NCBI GenBank assembly: GCA_945872375.1
Contig: CAMBYR010000036.1
Location: forward strand, 1 to 12,749
Length of the DNA stretch: 12,749 nucleotides
Direction: 5' to 3'
Origin: an uncultured Blautia sp.
GTDB lineage: Bacteria > Bacillota > Clostridia > Lachnospirales > Lachnospiraceae
Position numbers and translations under genes: made by a program. Shown here in pieces: positions 1-5,941 of the stretch (positions within the stretch are counted from its first letter, which is position 1; each line of letters starts with the position of its first letter). The notes under the pieces were generated by a model. The model made no database searches, was not told the origin of the DNA, and worked only from the letters and a program-made list of their open reading frames with translations.

Positions 1-55
1 TAGTTGCCTACAACAGATTTTGAGTCTGCCTCGTCTGCCATTCCGACATGCCGGC
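1..55 (-). tRNA. tRNA-Leu(CAA), 5' part, cut by window edge
   Basis: The minus strand read from 55 down begins GCCGGCA, the 5' half of the acceptor stem, followed by TG and a D-arm containing the TGGCAGAC block typical of leucine tRNAs. A five-base-pair anticodon stem GCAGA/TCTGT encloses the loop CTCAAAA, giving anticodon CAA (decodes UUG). The sequence then enters the long variable arm of a class II tRNA and leaves the window, so the T-arm and the 3' acceptor strand are not visible. A promoter with 17-bp spacing lies directly upstream. The identity is clear from the anticodon loop and the leucine-type D-arm; only the 3' end is unknown. Confidence 0.93.
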
Positions 56-70
56 TTCTGACCGAAGATT

Positions 71-99
71 ATTCTATCATAAATAGTATTCAGAAGCAA
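71..99 (-). promoter_or_regulatory. Sigma-A promoter for tRNA-Leu
   Basis: On the minus strand TTGCTT (94-99) and TAGAAT (71-76) are separated by exactly 17 bp. A start about 7 nt after the -10 box would give a leader of roughly 10 nt before the mature tRNA 5' end at position 55. The placement fits a tRNA promoter and no other gene start is nearby. Confidence 0.7.
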
Positions 100-124
100 G
101 GGCTTTTTTCTATTTTTATCCATT

Positions 125-149
125 CCCGCCGCTGCACAGCAGCGGCAGG
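125..149 (-). terminator. GC-rich hairpin after lysA, without a U tract
   Basis: The two arms 139-149 and 125-135 pair over 11 positions (one G-U wobble) around a 3-nt loop. It sits 20 nt after the lysA stop codon, where a terminator is expected. On the transcript it is followed by an A-rich stretch rather than uridines, so it is not a canonical intrinsic terminator. It could instead stabilise the 3' end or separate lysA from the tRNA-Leu promoter just downstream. The pairing is seen directly; the terminator role is inferred. Confidence 0.4.
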
Positions 150-168
150 AAATATGAATCATCCGTTT

Positions 169-1449
169 TTATTTTTCATCCTCAAGAAGTTTCTCATAAA
201 TGGGGAAGCAGTCAAAGGTAGAAAAATAATCTCTTGCCGTTTCCGCACGGCGGATCAGTTCAAAGCTGCCATCCTCATGAAGAAGGATCTCGGCAGATTT
301 CAATTTTCCGTTATAGTTATATCCCATGGCAAATCCATGAGCGCCTGTGTCGTGAATTACCAGAAGATCACCCTTATCGATCTTCGGAAGTTCCCGGTCA
401 ATGGCAAATTTATCGTTGTTTTCACAAAGAGATCCTGTGACATCATAAACATGATCGCAGGGTGCATCCTCCTTGCCCATAACGGTAATATGATGATATG
501 CGCCATACATGGCAGGACGCATAAGGTTTACCGCGCAGGCATCCACACCGATATATTCTTTATGTGTATGTTTCTCGTGAATCGCCTTTGTTACCAGGCA
601 TCCGTAAGGTCCCATCATAAAGCGGCCAAGTTCTGTATAGATTGCCACATCTCCCATTCCCTCCGGAACCAGGATTTCCTCATACACTTTGCGGACTCCC
701 TCTCCGATCACACGGATGTCATTGGGAGTCTGATCCGGTTTGTAGGCAATGCCGATACCGCCGGAAAGATTGATAAAGTCAATATGTGCGCCTGTTTCCT
801 TCTGAAGCTTCACTGCCAGTTCAAACATAATTTTCGCAAGAAGCGGATAATACTCATTCGTGACCGTATTGCTTGCAAGGAAGGCATGGATTCCGAAGTG
901 CTCTGCTCCCTTTGTCTTCAGAATGCGGAATGCTTCAAAAATCTGTTCCGTGGTCATGCCGTATTTTGCATCCCCGGGATTGTCCATAATTCCATTGCTG
1001 ATCTTGAATACACCGCCCGGGTTGAAACGGCAGCTGATGGTTTTCGGAATATATCCGACTGCTCTTTCCACTGCTTCAATATGGGTAATGTCATCCAGAT
1101 TGATAATTCCGCCGATTTCATTTGCATAACGGAATTCCTCCTCCGGCGTATCATTGGAAGAGAACATAATATCTCCGTCTTCACAGCCAATGGCTTTGGA
1201 CAGCATCAGCTCCGTCATGGAGGAACAGTCACAGCCGCATCCGTATTCTCTGAGAATCTGGATCAGATACGGATTGGGGGTGGCCTTTACGGCAAAAAAT
1301 TCCTTGAATCCCTTATTCCATGCAAATGCATCTTTTAATGCCTGTGCGTTTTCCCGGATCCCTTTCTCATCATAAAGATGAAATGGTGTAGGATACTGCG
1401 CACAGATTTCATTGAGATTTTCCAGTGTTATAAATGGTCTTTTTTTCAT
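169..1449 (-). CDS. lysA: Diaminopimelate decarboxylase
   Basis: PLP-dependent fold-type III decarboxylase that converts meso-diaminopimelate to L-lysine and CO2, the last step of lysine synthesis, in the cytoplasm. The 426-residue protein has the PLP lysine in FFAVKATPNP (Lys55), the HFGIHAF strand near 185-190, the glycine-rich phosphate loop SGGIGIAY near 229-236, and the ELGR block near 273. The C-terminal sheet domain carries the catalytic CEN segment (Cys342, Glu343) and the GYNYN motif near 376-380. These match the DapDC family in order and spacing. The ATG at 1449 follows a GAGGAG ribosome site about 8-10 nt away. It is the last gene of the corA-rhomboid-lysA unit, 25 nt after the preceding stop. 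Carboxynorspermidine decarboxylase is a related alternative, but that family is shorter. The CEN rather than CES variant is worth noting. Confidence 0.9.
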   Translation of the reverse strand: MKKRPFITLENLNEICAQYPTPFHLYDEKGIRENAQALKDAFAWNKGFKEFFAVKATPNPYLIQILREYGCGCDCSSMTELMLSKAIGCEDGDIMFSSNDTPEEEFRYANEIGGIINLDDITHIEAVERAVGYIPKTISCRFNPGGVFKISNGIMDNPGDAKYGMTTEQIFEAFRILKTKGAEHFGIHAFLASNTVTNEYYPLLAKIMFELAVKLQKETGAHIDFINLSGGIGIAYKPDQTPNDIRVIGEGVRKVYEEILVPEGMGDVAIYTELGRFMMGPYGCLVTKAIHEKHTHKEYIGVDACAVNLMRPAMYGAYHHITVMGKEDAPCDHVYDVTGSLCENNDKFAIDRELPKIDKGDLLVIHDTGAHGFAMGYNYNGKLKSAEILLHEDGSFELIRRAETARDYFSTFDCFPIYEKLLEDEK

Positions 1450-1474
1450 GCTCTTTTCTCCTCGGTTTCTTTAC

Positions 1475-2353
1475 CTATTTCACATGCTCATGGGTGAACA
1501 GGTGATCCTGGCAATATTCATAATTTCCATTACATCTGGAGCAGAAACGGAACTCCAGATTGGGATCGTCCAGCTCTGTGCGGCCACAAATCGCACATTT
1601 ATGCTTGCTGATCCCGCCGGTGCGCGGATCCACGCGGCTTCCTGCCACAGCTTTTTTAAACTGCTGTTTTCTGCGGATTTCTCTTGGATCATAACGCTGG
1701 AGATTTCTCATACTCAGGAAATAGATCAGGAAGTTCAGGAGAGAGGCTATAATAGGAACCGCCATGAACCACTGTCCGTTTCCGATGTATTTGAAAATAT
1801 CATAGACGATCATCACCGCATAAAGGATCGCCATCCAGCTCATTTTAACAGGAATCACAAACATCAGCATAACCTGGAGATTGGGGTATGTCGCCGCAAG
1901 CGCCAGGAAAATAGACATGCTGATATAATATGTGGAATAAATGCTTCCGCCCAGTGCAAAGGTCATTCCTCCAAGAACCACATAACCGCCTGTGATAAAA
2001 TGAAGAAGGAACGCTGCAATCACTGTGAACAAAAGCCCTGAAAAAATATACAAGGTATATCGGAAAGCTCCCCAGGTACGCTCCAGCATGGTACCGATGG
2101 GATAATAAAAGAACATAATCGCAACTACAAACCAGAGAAGGCTGCTTGAGGTAGGCGGATAGATCACCCATGTCACCAGTCTCCAGATCTGTCCCCGGAG
2201 GACTTTGGAAATATCCAGGCTCAGCATGCTTAATACAGCAGGGTTTACCATCATCAGAAGATATCCCACCACATAGCAGATTACGATATACATTGTCAGA
2301 TTCGGAATACCGTACTTTCCATATTTTCGTTCCAGCTTGTCAATCCATTTCAT
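1475..2353 (-). CDS. Rhomboid-like membrane protein with C-terminal zinc ribbon, probably non-proteolytic
   Basis: A 292-residue integral membrane protein. About six hydrophobic segments run between residues 18 and 215. The loop after the first contains GQIWRLVTWVIYPP (54-67), the WR element found in rhomboids and Derlins. The serine protease dyad is not convincing. The expected GxSG site in the fourth segment reads GGSI (135-138), and the AHxxG helix with the catalytic histidine has no histidine (IASLLNFLIYF, 201-211). After a basic linker (216-250) comes a zinc-ribbon-like tail with CxxC at 253/256, CxxC at 271/274, then Cys281 and several histidines to residue 290. I infer an inactive rhomboid-fold protein that handles or recognises membrane proteins, with a cytosolic metal-binding tail; the actual function is unknown. 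An AAAGG ribosome site precedes the ATG, 16 nt after corA. The next gene is lysA, with no obvious functional link. Confidence 0.75.
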   Translation of the reverse strand: MKWIDKLERKYGKYGIPNLTMYIVICYVVGYLLMMVNPAVLSMLSLDISKVLRGQIWRLVTWVIYPPTSSSLLWFVVAIMFFYYPIGTMLERTWGAFRYTLYIFSGLLFTVIAAFLLHFITGGYVVLGGMTFALGGSIYSTYYISMSIFLALAATYPNLQVMLMFVIPVKMSWMAILYAVMIVYDIFKYIGNGQWFMAVPIIASLLNFLIYFLSMRNLQRYDPREIRRKQQFKKAVAGSRVDPRTGGISKHKCAICGRTELDDPNLEFRFCSRCNGNYEYCQDHLFTHEHVK

Positions 2354-2369
2354 ACAAAACTACCTTTCA

Positions 2370-3311
2370 TCAGAAAAAACGTTTTTTTGATAAAACAATG
2401 GCAGCAATGATACTCACTGCCACGGAAAGCAGGATCACGATCAAAAAGCCCCATGGTGTGGCGGAAAACGGCATGCCCGCCGCATTCAGGTTCATTCCGT
2501 AGGCACTGAAAACAATGGTTGGAATGCTCATAACGATCGTGATAACGGAAAGTACCTTCATAACGTCATTCAGATTATTGGAAATGACTGATGCAAAGGC
2601 ATCCATCATACTTTTTAAAATTCCGCTGTAGATATTGGCCATTTCGATCGCCTGGGTATTCTCTATGATTACATCATCAAGAAGCTCCGCATCCTCCGGA
2701 TATTTCTTGATACTGTCAACCTTCATCAGTTTTTCCAGCACCGCCTCGTTGGAACGCAGGGAAGTGGTAAAATATACCAGTGATTTTTCCAGTTCCAGAA
2801 GCTCGATCAGTTCCTGATTTCTCGGAGCCAGATGAAGCTTTTCCTCCACCTGCTCACTTTTTTTATCTATGATACGCAGATAACGCAGATACATACTGGC
2901 ATTTCTGTAAAGAATCTGCAGAATAAACCGGGTCTTCATATAGGTATAAAAATTGCGGACACGCCCTTCCATAAAGCGGGTCAGTACCTGTGTATCTTCC
3001 AGACAGACCGTGAAAATCATCTTCTCAGTAAGAATAATGCCAAGAGGAATGGTTCCGTACCAGTCCTTGTCATTACGCTCCTCAATCATAGGAACATCCA
3101 CAAGGATCAGCGTATACTCATCTTCCACTTCAATACGGGAACGCTCTTCCTCATCCAGCGGAGCCCGAAGGTCGTCGACCTCGATTCCAAAGCGTTCAGA
3201 AATCTCAAACACCTCCGTGGCCGTGGGATTGGTCAATGCAATCCAGCAGCCATCCTGTGCTTCTTTAATCTGGTGAATTGCTCCGTCTATGGATCTGAAC
3301 ATTCTGATCAC
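2370..3311 (-). CDS. corA: CorA-family divalent cation (Mg2+) transporter
   Basis: Inner-membrane channel-type transporter for Mg2+ or other divalent metals, known in the family to act as a pentamer. From the chosen start the protein is 313 residues. It has a soluble alpha/beta N-terminal domain (WIALTNPT near residue 23, acidic DEEERSRIEVEDEY segment), long stalk helices (about 120-245), and two C-terminal membrane segments (about 252-272 and 286-307). The signature YGMNL lies between them, with GMN at 272-274, followed by a short basic tail KKRFF. Start choice: a GTG at 3320 is only 1 nt from the AAGGAG site (3322-3327). The in-frame GTG at 3311 has 10-nt spacing and gives MIRMFRSIDG, which fits the family N-terminus, so I use 3311. 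It is the first gene of the unit, driven by the promoter at 3395-3423. Substrate specificity (Mg2+ versus Co2+, Zn2+) cannot be told. Confidence 0.88.
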   Translation of the reverse strand: MIRMFRSIDGAIHQIKEAQDGCWIALTNPTATEVFEISERFGIEVDDLRAPLDEEERSRIEVEDEYTLILVDVPMIEERNDKDWYGTIPLGIILTEKMIFTVCLEDTQVLTRFMEGRVRNFYTYMKTRFILQILYRNASMYLRYLRIIDKKSEQVEEKLHLAPRNQELIELLELEKSLVYFTTSLRSNEAVLEKLMKVDSIKKYPEDAELLDDVIIENTQAIEMANIYSGILKSMMDAFASVISNNLNDVMKVLSVITIVMSIPTIVFSAYGMNLNAAGMPFSATPWGFLIVILLSVAVSIIAAIVLSKKRFF

Positions 3312-3321
3312 GATTTTCACA

Positions 3322-3327
3322 CTCCTT
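3322..3327 (-). promoter_or_regulatory. Ribosome binding site that decides the corA start
   Basis: AAGGAG on the minus strand lies 1 nt before a GTG at 3320 and 10 nt before the in-frame GTG at 3311. The 1-nt spacing is too short for normal initiation, so the downstream GTG is preferred. hemB shows the same geometry. Confidence 0.6.
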
Positions 3328-3394
3328 CCACTTCTGATTTCCCCCAGGAATTCTGTGCCGGATACAGGCAGCAGAATCTCACAAATCTTTATCC

Positions 3395-3423
3395 ATTATA
3401 AATAGTCGGCACTTTTTTGTCAA
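3395..3423 (-). promoter_or_regulatory. Perfect consensus sigma-A promoter for corA-rhomboid-lysA
   Basis: TTGACA (3418-3423) and TATAAT (3395-3400) on the minus strand are 17 bp apart, matching the housekeeping consensus at all twelve positions. The expected start near 3388 leaves a leader of about 77 nt to the corA start at 3311. I see no recognisable riboswitch in that leader; in particular it is too short for an M-box. Confidence 0.85.
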
Positions 3424-3438
3424 TTCTAATGGTTCTGG

Positions 3439-3467
3439 TTTACAAATTTTTTACACTTCGTTATAAT
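3439..3467 (+). promoter_or_regulatory. Sigma-A promoter for aroC
   Basis: TTTACA (3439-3444) and TATAAT (3462-3467) are 17 bp apart on the plus strand. The predicted start near 3474 gives a leader of about 75 nt before the aroC ATG. Its -35 box lies only 15 bp from the -35 box of the divergent corA promoter, so the two polymerases would occupy overlapping DNA. Confidence 0.8.
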
Positions 3468-3483
3468 ATTTTAAGGAATAAAC

Positions 3484-3633
3484 ATGCAAAAAAACGTATT
3501 TTTTTATCATTATAATGATGGAAGAATGATTAAAATTGAAAGGACAACTTATGGGAAAATCAACATTCGGCACAAATTTTACAGTTACTACCTGGGGAGA
3601 ATCCCATGGAAAAGCCCTCGGAGCAGTCATTGA
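3484..3633 (+). CDS. Possible small leader ORF overlapping the aroC start
   Basis: An ATG at 3484 preceded by AAGGA with 6-nt spacing opens a 49-codon frame ending at TGA 3631-3633, in a different frame from aroC and overlapping its first 83 nt. The peptide is rich in aromatic residues: VFFYHY at 5-10 and several later tyrosines, plus one tryptophan. A leader of this kind upstream of the last common step of aromatic amino acid synthesis would suggest translation-sensitive control. Against it, the AAGGA falls at the predicted transcript 5' end, the run of TTT/TAT codons also follows from local AT richness, and I see no terminator/antiterminator pair. It may not be translated. Confidence 0.25.
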   Translation: MQKNVFFYHYNDGRMIKIERTTYGKINIRHKFYSYYLGRIPWKSPRSSH

Positions 3634-4645
3634 CGGCTGTCCTGCAGGACTCCCTCTCACAGAAGAGGATATTCAGAAATATCTTGACAGAAGAAAGCCC
3701 GGCCAGAGCCGTTACACAACTGCCAGAAAGGAAGGCGATCTTGCAGAAATCCTTTCCGGTGTTTTCGAAGGAAAAACCACCGGTACCCCCATCTCCATCA
3801 TGGTGAGAAATACAGATCAGCGTTCCCGCGATTACGGGAATATCGCCGTATCCTATCGTCCGGGACACGCAGATTATACCTTTGATCAGAAATACGGCTT
3901 CCGCGATTACCGCGGAGGAGGCCGTTCCTCGGGAAGGGAAACCATCGGAAGAACTGCGGCAGGCGCCATCGCATGCAAAATACTGGAAGAACTGGGCATC
4001 CGTTTCTGCACCTATACCCGCTCCATCGGCCCCGTTTCCATTCAGGAATTTCATCCGGAGGAGATCAGCTGCAATCCCTTTTATATGCCGGATCGGGAAG
4101 CTTCGGAAAAGGCAGGTATCTATCTGGAAGAATGTATGAAACAGCAGGACAGCGCAGGCGGTGTGATCGAATGCCGGATCACCGGTGTTCCTGCAGGTCT
4201 TGGTGACCCTGTATTTGGAAAGCTGGATGCTCTTCTCGCTCAGGCTGTCATGTCTGTGGGTGCTGTTAAGGCAGTGGAAATCGGGGACGGAACTTCTGTT
4301 GCCTCCATGAAGGGTTCCACGGACAATGACGGATTTTATTCAGAAAACGGAACGATATCCAAACGTACCAATCACGCAGGCGGCATCATGGGCGGCATCA
4401 GCGACGGAAGCGAGATCATTCTCCGGGCCTATGTCAAGCCTACGCCATCCATCAGCCAGCCTCAGGATACCGTCACATCTTCCGGGGAAAACATTTCCCT
4501 GGAAATTCATGGCCGTCATGATCCGGTCATTGTTCCACGTGCCGTAGTGGTTGTGGAAGCCATGTGTGCCCTGACCATTACAGACGCCCTCTTTGCCAAT
4601 ATGAGCGCAAGAATGGATCTCATCCGTGAATTTTACCGCAAATAA
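3551..4645 (+). CDS. aroC: Chorismate synthase
   Basis: FMN-dependent lyase that converts 5-enolpyruvylshikimate-3-phosphate to chorismate, the last step of the shikimate pathway and the branch point to Phe, Tyr, Trp and folate. The 364-residue protein carries all three family signatures: GESHGKALG at 16-24, GGGRSSGRETIGRTAAGA beginning at 122, and RHDPVIVPRAVVVVEAM near 322-338. The SVGAVKAVEIGDG segment and GGIMGGISDG loop are also present. Length is normal for the bacterial enzyme. An in-frame TTG lies at 3536, but the ATG at 3551 has AAAGGA about 6 nt upstream and starts at the conserved MGKSTFG end, so 3551 is chosen. It is monocistronic with its own promoter and a bidirectional terminator, divergent from corA. 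No other shikimate gene is in the window. Confidence 0.96.
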   Translation: MGKSTFGTNFTVTTWGESHGKALGAVIDGCPAGLPLTEEDIQKYLDRRKPGQSRYTTARKEGDLAEILSGVFEGKTTGTPISIMVRNTDQRSRDYGNIAVSYRPGHADYTFDQKYGFRDYRGGGRSSGRETIGRTAAGAIACKILEELGIRFCTYTRSIGPVSIQEFHPEEISCNPFYMPDREASEKAGIYLEECMKQQDSAGGVIECRITGVPAGLGDPVFGKLDALLAQAVMSVGAVKAVEIGDGTSVASMKGSTDNDGFYSENGTISKRTNHAGGIMGGISDGSEIILRAYVKPTPSISQPQDTVTSSGENISLEIHGRHDPVIVPRAVVVVEAMCALTITDALFANMSARMDLIREFYRK

Positions 4646-4676
4646 TCGTAACTGTTCAGTACCTTCACAGTTACGA
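4646..4676 (+). repeat. Perfect 10-bp inverted repeat after aroC
   Basis: TCGTAACTGT (4646-4655) and ACAGTTACGA (4667-4676) are exact reverse complements separated by 11 nt. It begins one base after the aroC stop codon and lies just before the main terminator. No U tract follows in either direction, so it is not itself an intrinsic terminator. It may protect the mRNA 3' end or be a protein site. Confidence 0.6.
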
Positions 4677-4678
4677 GC

Positions 4679-4725
4679 AAAAAAAAGAGGAACGGTTCCG
4701 GTTTCCGGAACTGCTCCTCTTTTTT
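4679..4725. terminator. Bidirectional intrinsic terminator between aroC and the lactonase gene
   Basis: The arms 4686-4701 and 4705-4720 pair over 16 positions with one mismatch and one G-U pair around a TTT loop. The hairpin is flanked by an A run on the left and a T run on the right, so it has a U tract on both strands. It ends aroC on the plus strand and the convergent lactonase gene (stop at 4732) on the minus strand. It would also stop any read-through from the tetrapyrrole operon. Confidence 0.93.
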
Positions 4726-4731
4726 ATTCGT

Positions 4732-5814
4732 TTATTTCTGATCGTTCTCCGGAATTTCCGGCACCGGCCAGATATGGATACAGTTTGGTGTCTCTACTTT
4801 CAAAGGTTTGCCATGCATCACGATAATATTTTTCTCATAATCCACACGGAAGGTGGTAATGCTGTTGCTTGCATGATTTGCTACCGCAATGTGCTGATTA
4901 TCCGGGAAGATCACCAGATCCTTGGGGTAATCGCCGCTGACAGGAAGAGTAAATTTCTTTTCCAGCATACCGCTTTCTACATCGATTTCATACATGGAAA
5001 CCGTATTTTCTCCTGCTGTGGTACAGAAAAGATGTTTTCCGTCCGGAGCAAGAGCCAGACCGGAGGCTGCATTGTGAATAGAATCCGGATCCTTCTTTGT
5101 AAGTGTGGAAACAGTCTGAACCAGCTCAAATTCCGGAACATTTCCGGTTCCGTCATAGCTGTAAACCTTAATTTCATTGCTCAGCTCAAAAAGGATATAG
5201 GCAAAACGTCCGTCTGCACTGAACCGGATAATACGAGGTCCGCTCTCACGGGGACATCTGAGAATATCCACCAGCTCCAGTTTATGACGTCTTTTGTTGA
5301 TTCTGTAAAGTTTTACCTGATCGATCCCATTATCCACTGCACAGAGATATTTATTATCCGGTGTCGGGCGGACACAGTTTACATGAGGACGGAAATTACG
5401 TTCTGCCACACTTCCAAGGCCTGTATGATAAACACCGTCCATCAGGCTTCCAAGACTTCCGTCCTTGTGCGTATGTACAACTGTAACTTTTCCGTCGTGA
5501 TAACCGGCTACATAGAGATATTTTCCATCTACATCCGTAGCAAGAAAACATCCTCTCATTCCGTCGATATTTACACTGTTGATGCGGGTAAGATCTCCGT
5601 TTGCATCCCGCTCAAAAACCGCAACACCTTCATCCTCGATAGAATAAAGGAATCTGCCGTTTTTGGAGATTGCCGTATGAGAGGCATTTCTGACCTTCAC
5701 TTCTTCCCGTTCTGTTAATAAGCCATTTTCCACATCTACATCATAAACATAAATGCCCTTGCTGTTCCCATGTGTATAGGTACCTACATAGGCTACGTAT
5801 TTCTTATTCTCCAT
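4732..5814 (-). CDS. Beta-propeller lactonase, probable 6-phosphogluconolactonase
   Basis: A 360-residue soluble protein with no signal peptide or membrane segment, built of repeating beta-propeller blades. Recurrent units combine a DGKYLYVA / NKYLCAVDNG / DGRFAYILFE / DGKHLFCTT / DNQHIAVANH type strand with an IYVYDVDVENG, VKLYRINK, IKVYSYDGTG or VSMYEIDVESG type strand. This matches the seven-bladed lactonase family (PF10282), whose E. coli member Pgl hydrolyses 6-phosphogluconolactone in the oxidative pentose phosphate pathway. The N-terminal YVAYVGTYTHGNSKGIYVY and the RPHVNCVRPTPD segment are characteristic. The family includes members of unproven substrate, so the exact reaction is inferred. 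The ATG at 5814 has AGGAGG 10 nt upstream. The gene has its own promoter in the short gap after hemL, with no clear terminator between, so some read-through from the hem operon is possible. Confidence 0.82.
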   Translation of the reverse strand: MENKKYVAYVGTYTHGNSKGIYVYDVDVENGLLTEREEVKVRNASHTAISKNGRFLYSIEDEGVAVFERDANGDLTRINSVNIDGMRGCFLATDVDGKYLYVAGYHDGKVTVVHTHKDGSLGSLMDGVYHTGLGSVAERNFRPHVNCVRPTPDNKYLCAVDNGIDQVKLYRINKRRHKLELVDILRCPRESGPRIIRFSADGRFAYILFELSNEIKVYSYDGTGNVPEFELVQTVSTLTKKDPDSIHNAASGLALAPDGKHLFCTTAGENTVSMYEIDVESGMLEKKFTLPVSGDYPKDLVIFPDNQHIAVANHASNSITTFRVDYEKNIIVMHGKPLKVETPNCIHIWPVPEIPENDQK

Positions 5815-5885
5815 AAGTCCTGCCTCCTGCTATCAATTGGTCCGATGCAGATCCTGTTTTCTGCCGGTACCCCGTCTCTTTCAGT

Positions 5886-5914
5886 ATTATATCACACCAA
5901 ATCCTGCCGGACAA
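5886..5914 (-). promoter_or_regulatory. Sigma-A promoter for the lactonase gene
   Basis: TTGTCC (5909-5914) and TATAAT (5886-5891) on the minus strand are 17 bp apart, in the 127-bp gap between hemL and the lactonase gene. The -10 box is perfect and the -35 box matches four of six positions. No convincing intrinsic terminator separates it from hemL. Confidence 0.68.
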
Positions 5915-5941
5915 GAATTCATTCTGTTTTCCGTGTATTTT

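Noticed and set aside
1..55. tRNA-Leu as a possible integration site for a mobile element
   Set aside because: tRNA genes are common attachment sites, but the visible flank holds only a promoter and lysA, with no integrase, direct repeat or composition shift. The tRNA 3' end, where an att site would lie, is outside the window.
4..1338. A 444-codon open frame on the plus strand, antisense to lysA
   Set aside because: It has no ribosome site, no recognisable domain and a composition typical of a shadow frame. The minus-strand frame is an unmistakable diaminopimelate decarboxylase.
2374..2387. 14-bp perfect palindrome of A and T runs around CG at the end of corA
   Set aside because: It encodes the Lys-Lys-Arg-Phe tail within corA. 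It would form only a weak A-U hairpin and lacks a terminator context, so it is likely a by-product of the codons.
3488..3503. Near-palindromic A run / T run in the aroC leader as a terminator or attenuator
   Set aside because: Pairing is A-U with a mismatch and no GC stem, so it would not be stable enough, and no competing structure is apparent.
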